From assembly GCA_049974825.1 (NCBI GenBank), contig JBNGDJ010000015.1:1-31474 (forward strand): a stretch of 31,474 bases of DNA. Reading direction: 5' to 3'. The notes under the pieces are model-generated. The model did not search any database. It saw only the letters and a list, made by a program, of their open reading frames with translations, and was not told the DNA's origin. Below are positions 13,598-22,047 of the stretch, in pieces (positions within the stretch are counted from its first letter, which is position 1; the number at the start of each line of letters is the position of its first letter). The position numbers were made by a program, and so were the translations under genes. The DNA comes from JBKHDT01 sp049974825. GTDB lineage: Bacteria > Pseudomonadota > Gammaproteobacteria > Halothiobacillales > Halothiobacillaceae.

Positions 13598-15888
13598 TGT
13601 TTCGTTTCGACTCCATCTTCGACCTGTCGGGCTGCCGCGGGCGGCAGTCTCACCAGTACGCGGGCGCCGGGTTCAAGCGTCGTGCCCGGGGCAGTCCCCT
13701 CGGGTACCTGCTCGCTGTCGCCTTCCGCCGGCACATTATAGGCACAGACCATGCCTCCGTGCTCCTCGACGATCTTCTTGACGATGGCCAGGCCCAGGCC
13801 GGTGCCGCGCGGGCGCGTGGTGACATACGGCTCGAAGATCGTATCGAGCATGTCGTCCGGAAAGCCCGGCCCATTGTCGGCGCACAGCATTTCCACCTGG
13901 CGCAGCTGCCCGGTCTCGTGACGACCCAGCACCAGCGTGACCTGACCTGCGGGCTCATTCTCGCGCGGGGCCTCTGCCAGCGCTTGCTGCGCGTTGCGGA
14001 TCAGGTTGTGCATCAGCTGGCGCAGCCGGCCGGCATCCCCGGCAACCATCAGTGGCGATTCGGGCGCCCGCAGCCGCACGCGCACTTCGTGCCCCTTGTA
14101 CAGGTCGGCCACGTCCCGGGCAAGTTGTACCAGGTCCATGGGTTCGAGCTGCGGCTGGGGGCTTCGGGCATAGTCAGTGAATTCGTTGACCATGACCTTC
14201 ATGGCTTCGACCTGCTGGATGATGGTCTGCGTGGCGCGGTCGAGGATGCGGACATCATCTTCGGGCAGCCTGTCCAGCAGCCGGCGGCGCATGCGTTCGG
14301 CTGACAGCTGGATCGGCGTGAGCGGGTTCTTGATCTCGTGGGCGAGTCGCCGGGCAACCTCGGACCAGGCAGCGTCGCGCTGAGCCTGGATCAGGGTGGT
14401 GACATCTTCCACCACCAGAACCTGTCCGCCCGCCGCATGCCCGTCTTCCGGCAGCGAGGCGACCCGGCCAAGCAGGACTCGTCGGCCCGTATCGCCCATG
14501 ATCCGCAGTTCGGCTTCCCGGGTGGTTTTGCCCGGCTCAGGGCTGCCCGGCGTGTCGAAAGCCGCACAGAGCGGCGCCAGATGGCCATGCGCCGCGCAGA
14601 GCTGGCCGAGTGTCAAGTCATTCAATGATTCGCGAGGGACCGACAGCAAATGGGCGGCGACTTCATTGGCGCGGTTGATCCGACCATCGGCGTCCAGGGT
14701 GAGCACGCCGGAGGACAGGTGGTCGAGTACGGTTTCCAGATAGTCGCGTTCATGGTCCGCCAGCTCCTGCAGTTCGCGCATCCGCCGGTGGGCGCGGCGC
14801 ACCCGGGCGATCATGGCGTTGAAAGATTGTACCAGCAGGCCCAGGTCGTCCCGGCGATCCACCCGCAGGCGGTGCTCGTAGTTGCCCTGGGCCACGGCCC
14901 GGGTCCCTTCGGCCAGTTCCTGGATGGGCGCGAGCAGATGCCGCGCGGCCACGAAGGCCAGCCAGATCGCCGTGAGCAGCGAGAGGATCAGGGCAAGCAC
15001 GAGGGCCAGAGTGAACGTTTGCTTCAGCGACTCGTGCAGGTAGATCAGTTCACGGTATTCGTTGAAGGCGGCCTGAACGTTGTTCGACAACTTCGTGGCC
15101 TCCGGCGGCAGGGTGAACAGTGCGTTGAGCACCCGAGTCTGCCCGCTGAGCAGGCCGGCGCGAATCGGAACCACCACGCGGATGCGCAGGTCGCCGGCCG
15201 GCCCCGGGTCCAGGCTGATGTAGTCCTTCCCGCTGCGTGCATGTACCAGGGCGGTCTCGTCCGGGCGGCTGGGCACAATGCTGCGCGGATCGTCGGTCGA
15301 CGAGGCCAGAATCAGGTTCCGGCTGCCGAAGATTGTCATTTCCTTGGCATTCGTGGTCTGGCGCAGGTTGTGCAGGGTCAGGGCGAGCAGGTCCGTGCCT
15401 TCCTCACCCTGCAGGGCGTTGGCCGCACGCCGGGTCTGGTCCATGGCGTCGCGCATGTGTCCGTCGAACGACAGCCGTGACAGGGCCAGCGCATCGCTCA
15501 TGGCCTGTTCGACGCGCACGTCGAACCAGCTGTCGATGCCTCGCTGGATGAAGTTGAGCGAGAAGTAGAAAACGATAATGACCGGAATGGCGGAAAGAGC
15601 CACAAATGTCAGTACCAGGCGCGCGGTCAGGCGGGAACCGATGACGCCGCGTCGCAGGTTGCGCACCAGCCGGTAGATGTGGCCGGCAACCACGACCACC
15701 AGAAAGAGCAGCCCGGCGGCCGAGCCGCCCAGCAGCCAGAGGTAAAGCGATTCGAGCCGGTCCGCGCTGCGCAGGGCATCCGAGATCAGGTAAAGCAGCA
15801 ACAGCAGAAGCAGGACGACCCCAAGGCTGACCCAGGGAATCGCCTTGCGAATCCAGTCGTGGTAGGCCCGTTGCAACCAGCGGATCAT
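13594..15888 (-). CDS. ntrY: NtrY-like membrane sensor histidine kinase
   Basis: A 764-residue kinase. Hydrophobic segments lie at about 16-35, 48-69 and 88-110; a periplasmic sensing region runs to about 290; and a further membrane helix lies at 291-315. Next come a HAMP domain (about 316-372, AARHLLAPIQELAEGTRAVA), a PAS domain (about 380-500), HisKA with phospho-acceptor His517 (RRLAHEIKNPLTPIQLSAER), and an HATPase domain with N box Asn632 (NLIRNAQQAL), DNGPGF at 671-676 and GTGLGLAIVKK at 695-705. It is the cognate partner of the adjoining NtrX-like regulator. NtrYX systems respond to nitrogen or redox status in other bacteria; the signal here is not shown. It overlaps the genes on both sides by 4 bases. 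Confidence 0.93.
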   Translation of the reverse strand: MIRWLQRAYHDWIRKAIPWVSLGVVLLLLLLLYLISDALRSADRLESLYLWLLGGSAAGLLFLVVVVAGHIYRLVRNLRRGVIGSRLTARLVLTFVALSAIPVIIVFYFSLNFIQRGIDSWFDVRVEQAMSDALALSRLSFDGHMRDAMDQTRRAANALQGEEGTDLLALTLHNLRQTTNAKEMTIFGSRNLILASSTDDPRSIVPSRPDETALVHARSGKDYISLDPGPAGDLRIRVVVPIRAGLLSGQTRVLNALFTLPPEATKLSNNVQAAFNEYRELIYLHESLKQTFTLALVLALILSLLTAIWLAFVAARHLLAPIQELAEGTRAVAQGNYEHRLRVDRRDDLGLLVQSFNAMIARVRRAHRRMRELQELADHERDYLETVLDHLSSGVLTLDADGRINRANEVAAHLLSVPRESLNDLTLGQLCAAHGHLAPLCAAFDTPGSPEPGKTTREAELRIMGDTGRRVLLGRVASLPEDGHAAGGQVLVVEDVTTLIQAQRDAAWSEVARRLAHEIKNPLTPIQLSAERMRRRLLDRLPEDDVRILDRATQTIIQQVEAMKVMVNEFTDYARSPQPQLEPMDLVQLARDVADLYKGHEVRVRLRAPESPLMVAGDAGRLRQLMHNLIRNAQQALAEAPRENEPAGQVTLVLGRHETGQLRQVEMLCADNGPGFPDDMLDTIFEPYVTTRPRGTGLGLAIVKKIVEEHGGMVCAYNVPAEGDSEQVPEGTAPGTTLEPGARVLVRLPPAAARQVEDGVETKQ

Positions 15889-16469
15889 GAGGCGCCGCTC
15901 CTGGTCGGCCCGGGCGTACTCAGACGCGGCACCCAGAGAAACCAGGGGCTTTCGAACTGCCAGTCCTCGTGCGTCAGGGCCTTGAGCCGCAGGGGCAGAG
16001 GCAGCTGGTTGACCTCCAGGAACACCCGGGTTCGCCCTTCAAGGGTTGTCCCCTCCGGCAACTGGTCGACAGTGGCCAGAGGCCAGGCCCGCACGCGGCC
16101 AATGGCTTCCAGTGCGCCGCGCAGGTTTGCGAAGGCCCAGGTCTCGCGCTCCACCTCGTCGTGCACCAGGTAGGTTTGCGACAGGGCGTGATATTCGATC
16201 CTGAACTGCCGTTCGGCCTCGGCAAGGCGGCGCGGCCAGAGCAGGCGACGAGGCTGGAGGATGTCCGTGCGCAGGGCAACCGAGAGAATCACGCCGTTTC
16301 GAAGCGCCTCTCGATGCGTCTCCGAAAGCGAGAGCGACAGGTCCACGTCGGCGAAGAGGCGACCGTCACGAACCTCCGAGTGCACATGCAAAATGGTGGC
16401 CCGGCCCTCTGCCGCAAGCAGGGCGGGTGGTGCCAGCAGGATCAGCAGCAGGGCCAGAATCCGGGTCAT
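15885..16469 (-). CDS. DUF4390 secreted protein
   Basis: A 194-residue protein with an N-terminal signal (MTRILALLLILLAPPALLAA). The mature region resembles DUF4390 proteins, which are commonly found just before ntrY in beta- and gammaproteobacteria: a beta-rich segment ILHVHSEVRDGRLFADVDLSLSLS, then LRTDILQPRRLLWPRRLAEAERQFRIEYHALSQTYLV. Function is unknown; the consistent link to NtrY suggests a periplasmic role in its signalling (inference). The start was set at the ATG at 16467-16469, which forms an ATGA overlap with the rsmB stop; a GTG three codons upstream (16478) is possible. Confidence 0.8.
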   Translation of the reverse strand: MTRILALLLILLAPPALLAAEGRATILHVHSEVRDGRLFADVDLSLSLSETHREALRNGVILSVALRTDILQPRRLLWPRRLAEAERQFRIEYHALSQTYLVHDEVERETWAFANLRGALEAIGRVRAWPLATVDQLPEGTTLEGRTRVFLEVNQLPLPLRLKALTHEDWQFESPWFLWVPRLSTPGPTRSGAS

Positions 16470-17770
16470 GACTTGCACAGCACCGCGTAAAAGAATCCGT
16501 CCATGCCATCCTCGCCGGGCAGAATCTGCCGCCCCGGCGGGCAGGCGCGTCCCCAGGATGCCTCAATGTCCAGTGCCCGGGCCTGTGGCTGGCGCGCGAG
16601 AAAGGCGACAACCTGCCGGTCGTTCTCCTGCCGGAAAATCGAGCAGGTTGCGTAGACCAGCCGTCCGCCCGGAGCCAGGAGGGACCAGAGCCGGTCCAGC
16701 ATGTCCGCCTGCGTCTTCGCCAGTGCGTCGATGTCCTCGGGGCGTCGCAATGTCTTGATGTCCGGGTGGCGCCGGATAACGCCACTCGCCGAGCAGGGCG
16801 CATCCAGCAGGATTCGGTCAAAGCCCGCCGCGGCCCAGTCAGGGCCCGGCCGTGCCGCGTCGGCGGTCACCAGGCGGGCCTGCCGGTCGCCGCGTTCGAG
16901 ATTCTCGCGCACCTGCTCAAGCCGGCTGGCGCTGATGTCCACGGCCGTCATTTCCAGGCCGCTGACCTGCTCCAGCATGGCCAGTGTCTTCCCCCCGGGG
17001 GCCGCGCAGGCATCCAGAACCCTGTGCCCTGGCGCCAGATCCATCAGCGGCACCACCAGTTGGGCGGCCTCGTCCTGCACGGAGACCAGGCCCTGATCGA
17101 ACCCCGGCAGCCGAGCCGTGTCGACGGCCGTGCGCAAGGTCACGGCTGTTGCGGCGTGCTGGCCGGCAACCGGCTCCAGCCCGGCGGTTTCGGCACGTTG
17201 CATCCATTCGGCCCGGTCGATTCGCCCGGTATCGACCCGCAGCGTCATGGGCGGGTGTGCCCGAAGGGCTTCGGCAATGGGGGCCGCATCCTTCCAGTCA
17301 GCCGCCAGACGATCGTGAATCCAGGCCGGCAGGTCGAGGCGCGTGGGCGCCGGGGCCCTGTTCAGGGCTTCCAGCCGGGTCTCCCGCTCCCGGAGAAAAC
17401 GGCGCAACACCGCGTTGACCAGCCCGGCAAGCCGAGGCTGTCCCAGCTCCCTTGCGGCAGCGACGCTGTCATTCACGACCCGGTGAACACCCGAGTGGCC
17501 GTGCTGAATCTGGAAAAGTGCGACGGCAAGCAGGGCTTCCACGGCGGCTTGTCGCGCCGGCAAGGGGTGCTTGAGCAGGCCGTCCCGGAGAAAGGCCAGA
17601 GATTCGCCGTGGCGCAGCGTGCCGTAGCAGAGGGCCTGCAGCAGGGCCCGCGTTGACGGAGGTGCCGCAGCCAGCGCCGGGGGCAGGGCATCGCCAAGCG
17701 AGCGCCCCGAACGCACCTCGAGCAACACCCGGGCCGCCAGGGTCTGGGGCCGGGCACCGCGGTCAGGCAA
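16466..17770 (-). CDS. rsmB: 16S rRNA m5C967 methyltransferase RsmB
   Basis: A 434-residue SAM-dependent RNA cytosine-C5 methyltransferase. The N-terminal NusB-like domain (about 1-140) includes LCYGTLRHGESL and AGLVNAVLRRFLRE. The catalytic domain has the SAM motif DACAAPGGKT at 253-262, APCSASGVIRRHPDIK with Cys326, and YATCSIFRQEN with catalytic Cys376. The start is TTG at 17768-17770, with GGAG six bases upstream and inside the end of fmt (8-base overlap). No in-frame ATG lies nearby, and this start reproduces the family N-terminus. The fmt-rsmB order is widely conserved. Confidence 0.94.
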   Translation of the reverse strand: MPDRGARPQTLAARVLLEVRSGRSLGDALPPALAAAPPSTRALLQALCYGTLRHGESLAFLRDGLLKHPLPARQAAVEALLAVALFQIQHGHSGVHRVVNDSVAAARELGQPRLAGLVNAVLRRFLRERETRLEALNRAPAPTRLDLPAWIHDRLAADWKDAAPIAEALRAHPPMTLRVDTGRIDRAEWMQRAETAGLEPVAGQHAATAVTLRTAVDTARLPGFDQGLVSVQDEAAQLVVPLMDLAPGHRVLDACAAPGGKTLAMLEQVSGLEMTAVDISASRLEQVRENLERGDRQARLVTADAARPGPDWAAAGFDRILLDAPCSASGVIRRHPDIKTLRRPEDIDALAKTQADMLDRLWSLLAPGGRLVYATCSIFRQENDRQVVAFLARQPQARALDIEASWGRACPPGRQILPGEDGMDGFFYAVLCKS

Positions 17771-18695
17771 ACCGTGCTCCGGTCAGGTCGTGAGCGTTCA
17801 GGAATTCTTGGGCAGTCAAGGGTTTGCCGCCCGGGCGCTGCAGCCGACGCAGAAGCAACATGCCCTCTCCGCATGCGACCAGAATGCCATCGGCAGTTGC
17901 CTGGATGACCTCCCCGGGCGCACGCCCGGTATCGCCGGCCAGGGGGGTGGCGTCCCAGATGCGCAGCGTATCGTCGCCCAGTTGCGCCTGCGCGACGGGC
18001 CAGGGGTTGAAGGCACGCACCCGCCGGGCCAGCAGTTCGGCCGGGGCGCTCCAGTCGATAGCCGCTTCCGACTTGACCAGCTTGCGGGCGTAGCAGGCCT
18101 CTTCATCATTCTGTTTCTGCCCGCGCAGGCTTCCATCCTCGATTCCGGGCAGAGCGGCCATCAAGGCCTCGGCGCCCTGTTCGGCCAGGCGGTCATGGAG
18201 CGTGGCGGCGGTATCTTCCTCGTGGATCGGCGTGATCCGCTTGAGCAGCATGTCACCGGTATCGAGGCCCACGTCCATCTGCATGATCGTGATGCCGGTA
18301 TCCCGGTCCCCGGCCTCGATCGCACGTTGAATGGGGGCGGCGCCCCGCCAGCGTGGCAGCAGGGAGGCGTGAATGTTCACGCAGCCCAGCCGCGGCGTTT
18401 CCAGCACGGAACGAGGCAAAAGCAGACCGTAGGCTGCCACGACCATCAGGTCTGGTTTCAGGGCGGCCAGCTCGGCCCGCGCCGCTTCTTCCTTGAAGTT
18501 CAGGGGCTGAAAGACCGGCAGTCCAAGCTCCTCGGCGCGCTGCTTGACCGGGCTGGGCTTGAGCTTTTTGCCCCGTCCTGCGGGCCGGTCGGGCTGGGTG
18601 TAGACACCGGCGAGCTCGTGCCCGGCTTCGACGATCGCCGAAAGCGCCGGTACAGCGAAGTCCGGCGTGCCGGCATAGACGATCCGCAGGCTCAC
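17763..18695 (-). CDS. fmt: Methionyl-tRNA formyltransferase
   Basis: A 310-residue enzyme that formylates Met-tRNAfMet from 10-formyl-tetrahydrofolate for translation initiation. The N-terminal Rossmann-type domain starts LRIVYAGTPDFAVPAL. The catalytic triad is visible: Asn107 and His109 in NIHASLLPRWRGAAPIQ, and Asp145 in GLDTGDMLL. The C-terminal OB-like domain includes RVRAFNPWPVAQ. It overlaps def by 4 bases (ATGA) and rsmB by 8 bases, giving a tight def-fmt-rsmB unit. Confidence 0.97.
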   Translation of the reverse strand: MSLRIVYAGTPDFAVPALSAIVEAGHELAGVYTQPDRPAGRGKKLKPSPVKQRAEELGLPVFQPLNFKEEAARAELAALKPDLMVVAAYGLLLPRSVLETPRLGCVNIHASLLPRWRGAAPIQRAIEAGDRDTGITIMQMDVGLDTGDMLLKRITPIHEEDTAATLHDRLAEQGAEALMAALPGIEDGSLRGQKQNDEEACYARKLVKSEAAIDWSAPAELLARRVRAFNPWPVAQAQLGDDTLRIWDATPLAGDTGRAPGEVIQATADGILVACGEGMLLLRRLQRPGGKPLTAQEFLNAHDLTGARFA

Positions 18696-19207
18696 GCTAC
18701 CGCCTCCCCGGCGAGCCGGCGTGCCTTTTCCAGCTTCTTGCGGATGCGCTGTCGCTTGAGCGAAGACAGGTAATCGATGAACAGCTTACCGTCGAGATGG
18801 TCCAGCTCGTGCTGGATACAGACGGCAAGCAGGCCGTCGGCATCCAGCTCGAAGGTCTCGCCGTGTTGATCCTGTGCCCGGACGCGGACCCGTTCGGCGC
18901 GCGTTACGGTCTCGTTCACGTCCGGAATGGACAGGCAGCCCTCCTCGGAATCCACCTCGCCCTCGCGCGCGAGAATCTCTGCATTGACAAAGACCCGGGG
19001 ATCGCTGTGATCTTCGCTGCAGTCGGTCACGAACACCCGCTGGTGCACGTCGATCTGGGTGGCCGCCAGGCCCACGCCGCGCGCTTCGTACATGGTCGTG
19101 AACATGTCCTCGACCAGCGTTTCAAGCGACTGGTCGAATCGCTCGACCGGTTTGGCGACAGTGCGCAGCCGGGGGTCCGGGCAGATCAGTATGTTTCTTG
19201 AAGACAT
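18692..19207 (-). CDS. def: Peptide deformylase
   Basis: A 171-residue metalloenzyme that removes the formyl group from nascent proteins. All three motifs are present: GVGLAATQ at 44-51, EEGCLS at 88-93 (metal ligand Cys91), and QHELDH at 132-137 with both His ligands and the catalytic Glu. It is first in the long minus-strand operon and divergent from the lysM gene. The ATG at 19205-19207 has an A-rich but not Shine-Dalgarno-like sequence just upstream (TGTCAAAAA). Initiation may therefore depend on A-rich or leaderless recognition; this is inference. Confidence 0.97.
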   Translation of the reverse strand: MSSRNILICPDPRLRTVAKPVERFDQSLETLVEDMFTTMYEARGVGLAATQIDVHQRVFVTDCSEDHSDPRVFVNAEILAREGEVDSEEGCLSIPDVNETVTRAERVRVRAQDQHGETFELDADGLLAVCIQHELDHLDGKLFIDYLSSLKRQRIRKKLEKARRLAGEAVA

Positions 19208-19659
19208 TTTTTGACAGATACTTGCAAAAAAGGAGTGCGCAGCCTGGCGAACGGATGGTCAACCTGCGCGGGAGACTTCAGTGCCCTTGTCCGCTTGCTT
19301 CGGGAAGATCTGCACGAATGCAGGCCTTCCTTGGCGGGCGGCATTCTGGCACCTGATTGATGTGTTGCGAGGCATGGGCTGGATCTGATCCAAGCCACGC
19401 CATTTGCATCAAGTTTCTCCCAACCGGCTGCGGTGCGCAATGGCCGGAGCCGGTTGGCGGTGGTTCGTTGCGCGCTTTTGCGCTATGTTCTGCAACTGAA
19501 CCGGGCATGAGCGCACCGCCCCGGGCAGGGACAGGAGGCATTGCCGCCGTGGGCCTGCGCCTTCGGGGCATGCGACCTTTTCCGGTCGGGCGTGGACGGC
19601 CCGACGCGTCATCCCGTCTTTCGGCGCTCAATCTGCACAATCCAAGGACGTTACCGAAC
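19208..19659. other. Divergent intergenic region between def and the lysM gene
   Basis: This 452-base stretch has no supported gene; the reading frame at 19357 that would extend the LysM protein N-terminally puts 101 non-signal-like residues before a clear lipoprotein signal. It carries a CTGCACGAATGCAG hairpin (19303-19330), a 10-bp hairpin CCAACCGGCT (19420-19429) with AGCCGGTTGG (19448-19457), and a 7-bp hairpin GTCGGGC (19585-19591) with GCCCGAC (19599-19605). TTGACA at 19211-19216 is a perfect -35 hexamer, but no matching -10 follows. Confidence 0.5.
19303..19330. repeat. CGAA-loop hairpin, stand-alone copy
   Basis: GGAAGATCTGCA (19303-19314), loop CGAA (19315-19318), TGCAGGCCTTCC (19319-19330). 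Ten of twelve positions are Watson-Crick pairs, with one T-G wobble and one A-C mismatch. The core CTGCACGAATGCAG is identical to module 1 of repeat copy A (71-84), while the outer arms differ. Confidence 0.65.
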
Positions 19660-20814
19660 ATGAAACCTCGCTTCATTGCCTCCGCCCTGATGGCCGGCCT
19701 GCTGGTGGCGGGCTGTGCAACCACCATGGACGAGCGTCGTCCGGTCAATGAGCCGGTCGATCCGGTGGCGACCCCGGACGAGCCGCGACCCGAGCCTGCG
19801 CGCATGGCGCGCCAGGAACTCACCGCCGAGGAGGCCGAGCAGCGTTTCCGGTCTTTGGAGGCGCGGCCCTACGTCGTTGAAAAGGGCGACACGCTCTGGG
19901 ACATCGCAGCGCATTTTCTCGAAAACCCGCTGTACTGGCCCGAGATTTGGCATGACAACCCGCACATTGCCAACCCCCACCTGATCTACCCCGGCGACCG
20001 GATCGAGATTGTCTACAAGCGCGGCGTGCCGCGCTTGACGGTGACGCTCTCTCCGCGGATGCGAGCCGAGCCGCTTCCCCCGCCGATTCCGGTGCTGCCG
20101 CTTGATCTGCTGCGTCCCTACCTGAACTACGACCAGGTGCTGACGGAGGAAGATTTCGAGAATGCGCCGTACATTCTCAGGGCGCGCGATCCGATCACGC
20201 TGATTTCCGCCGGTGACACGGTCTACGTGCGTCCGGCGCTGGAAGACGGCGTGGTCAACTATTCGGTTCTGCGTCCGGGCGAGGCGCTGGTCGACCCGGA
20301 AACCGGGGAAACGCTCGGCTTGCGGGCGATCTTTGCCGGTGAGCTGCGGATGGTCCGTCGTGGCGACCCGACCGTGCTTGAGGTCGAGGAGGCCACCCGC
20401 GACATCCGCCAGGGGGACCGGCTGTTCCGCATGCCCAGCGAGCCCTTCACCCGCGACGTGGTGCCGACCATTCCTGAGTGGGACATCCGGGGGCAGGTCA
20501 TGTTCCTGCCCGACGCCATGTCACAGGTCGGTCGCAACCAGGTGGTCGTGATCAATCGTGGCGCCCAGGACGGGCTTGAAGTGGGCAACCTGCTTGAGAT
20601 CCACGAGCGCGGCGGGCTGGTGGCCGACGACTACTCGCGCAGCGAGTCCGACCGGGAGCGTGCCGGCAATGGTGATATCTGGGTCCGTCTGCCCAACGTG
20701 CCCACCGGTGCCCTGATGCTGTTCCGCGTCTATGACCGGGTCAGCTACGGTCTGATCCTCGAATCCAAGCGGCCGGTCCAGGTGGGCGATCTGGTCGTCA
20801 CGCCCGACGAGTGA
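19660..20814 (+). CDS. LysM-domain lipoprotein
   Basis: A 384-residue protein. The signal ends in a lipobox LVAGC with lipidated Cys19, so it is probably membrane-anchored. A LysM peptidoglycan-binding domain follows at about 69-116 (YVVEKGDTLWDIAAHFLENP...NPHLIYPGDRIEIV). The remaining ~260 residues resemble the C-terminal region of the LysM proteins found next to dprA in Pseudomonas and relatives; it includes two similar beta-rich stretches (GDTVYVRPAL, GDRLFRMPSEPF) and a FlgT/CsgG-like glycine-containing NRGAQDGLEVGNLLEI segment. Its exact function is unknown; a role in cell-wall binding or division is inferred. The start was chosen for the signal peptide and AAGGA upstream. It heads the lysM-dprA-smg-topA-tsaC unit. 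Confidence 0.88.
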   Translation: MKPRFIASALMAGLLVAGCATTMDERRPVNEPVDPVATPDEPRPEPARMARQELTAEEAEQRFRSLEARPYVVEKGDTLWDIAAHFLENPLYWPEIWHDNPHIANPHLIYPGDRIEIVYKRGVPRLTVTLSPRMRAEPLPPPIPVLPLDLLRPYLNYDQVLTEEDFENAPYILRARDPITLISAGDTVYVRPALEDGVVNYSVLRPGEALVDPETGETLGLRAIFAGELRMVRRGDPTVLEVEEATRDIRQGDRLFRMPSEPFTRDVVPTIPEWDIRGQVMFLPDAMSQVGRNQVVVINRGAQDGLEVGNLLEIHERGGLVADDYSRSESDRERAGNGDIWVRLPNVPTGALMLFRVYDRVSYGLILESKRPVQVGDLVVTPDE

Positions 20815-20830
20815 ATCGTTCGGCTTGACC

Positions 20831-21991
20831 GTGAAGGCCGGGGAAGCCGAGGCCGCCATCGATCCGATCCCGGAAGCCTGGTTGCGTCTTCAAGCCATAC
20901 CGGGACTTGGGTCGGTCAGGCTGGCGCGTCTTGCCGAACACTTCGGCGACCCGCGGGTGGCGCTTGATGCCGCCGATGCCGAGTGGCGGGCGGCAGGCAT
21001 TCCCGCTTCCGTGATCTCGGCGCGGGTCGCGGGTCGCGCCGAGATGTCGTCCGTCGTTGACGCTGCAACCGCCTGGCTCGGCCGTGATGAGCGCAATCAT
21101 CTGATCTTCCCGGGGCATCCTCACTACCCGGTCCAGCTGAACGACCTGCCGGACCCGCCTCCGCTGCTGTTCGCGGTTGGTCGGGTGGACCTGCTTGGCC
21201 AGCCCCAGCTTGCGATGGTGGGCAGCCGGCATCCGACCACGGGCGGGCGGGATCATGCCCGGGCCTTTGGCCGCCACCTTGCTCGCTGCGGCCTGGTCGT
21301 GGTCAGCGGGCTGGCGCAGGGGATCGACGCGGCCGCCCATCGCGGGGCGCTCGAAGGCGCCGGCCCGACCATCGCGGTCATGGGGACGGGGCCGGATCGG
21401 ATCTACCCCGCAGTGCACCGGGAACTGGCCCACGCGATCGTGGCCCAGGGCGGGCTGCTGCTCAGCGAGTTCCTGCCCGGCACCGGTCCGCAGCGCGAGC
21501 ACTTTCCGCGTCGAAACCGCCTGATCAGCGGGCTTTCTCTGGGGACGCTGGTGGTCGAGGCGGGGCTTCGTTCCGGTTCGCTGATCACGGCGCGACTGGC
21601 GGCGGAGCAGGGGCGGGAGGTGTTCGCGATCCCGGGCTCGGTCCACAATCCGCTGGCCCGCGGCTGCCACAGGCTGATTCGGGAAGGCGCCAAGCTGGTC
21701 GAGTGCGCTGATGACATTCTCGAGGAATTGTCCCCACGGCTTCAGGGTTATCTTGTCGATCCTCCTGTTTCCGAGCCGAAGAACGATGCCGCCCTGCCCG
21801 AGGGCGCGTCCGGCGAGGATGTGGAATACCGTCGGCTGATCGACTGCCTTGGTTTTGACCCCGTGCACGTCGATGCACTGGTCGAGTGCAGCGGATTGAC
21901 CGCCGAAGCGGTTTCCTCCATGCTGCTGATGCTCGAGCTCGATGGACGGGTCGAGTCCCTGCCCGGCGGACGCTACCAGCGCAGCCGCTGA
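20831..21991 (+). CDS. dprA: DNA-processing protein DprA (Smf)
   Basis: A 386-residue protein that binds incoming single-stranded DNA during transformation and loads RecA. A short SAM-like N-terminal region includes RLQAIPGLGSVRLARLAEHFG. The Rossmann-like core has MVGSRHPTTGG, VVSGLAQGIDAAAHRGAL, AVMGTGPDRIYP, and SEFLPGTGPQREHFPRRNRLISGLS with GSLITARLA. A C-terminal winged-helix-like domain contains LVECSGLTAEAVSSMLLMLELDGRV. The start is uncertain: GTG at 20831 or TTG at 20825, both without a clear ribosome site, shortly after the lysM stop at 20814. Close spacing suggests translation coupled to lysM. Confidence 0.95.
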   Translation: MKAGEAEAAIDPIPEAWLRLQAIPGLGSVRLARLAEHFGDPRVALDAADAEWRAAGIPASVISARVAGRAEMSSVVDAATAWLGRDERNHLIFPGHPHYPVQLNDLPDPPPLLFAVGRVDLLGQPQLAMVGSRHPTTGGRDHARAFGRHLARCGLVVVSGLAQGIDAAAHRGALEGAGPTIAVMGTGPDRIYPAVHRELAHAIVAQGGLLLSEFLPGTGPQREHFPRRNRLISGLSLGTLVVEAGLRSGSLITARLAAEQGREVFAIPGSVHNPLARGCHRLIREGAKLVECADDILEELSPRLQGYLVDPPVSEPKNDAALPEGASGEDVEYRRLIDCLGFDPVHVDALVECSGLTAEAVSSMLLMLELDGRVESLPGGRYQRSR

Positions 21992-22047
21992 GGGCGGCTC
22001 ACTTCGTCCGGGCCTCGTGCCGATTCCCGTGAACATTCCTTTTTCGA

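Noticed and set aside
19211..19216. Perfect TTGACA -35 box for the lysM gene
   Set aside because: No acceptable -10 hexamer lies 16-18 bases downstream, so it is probably chance.
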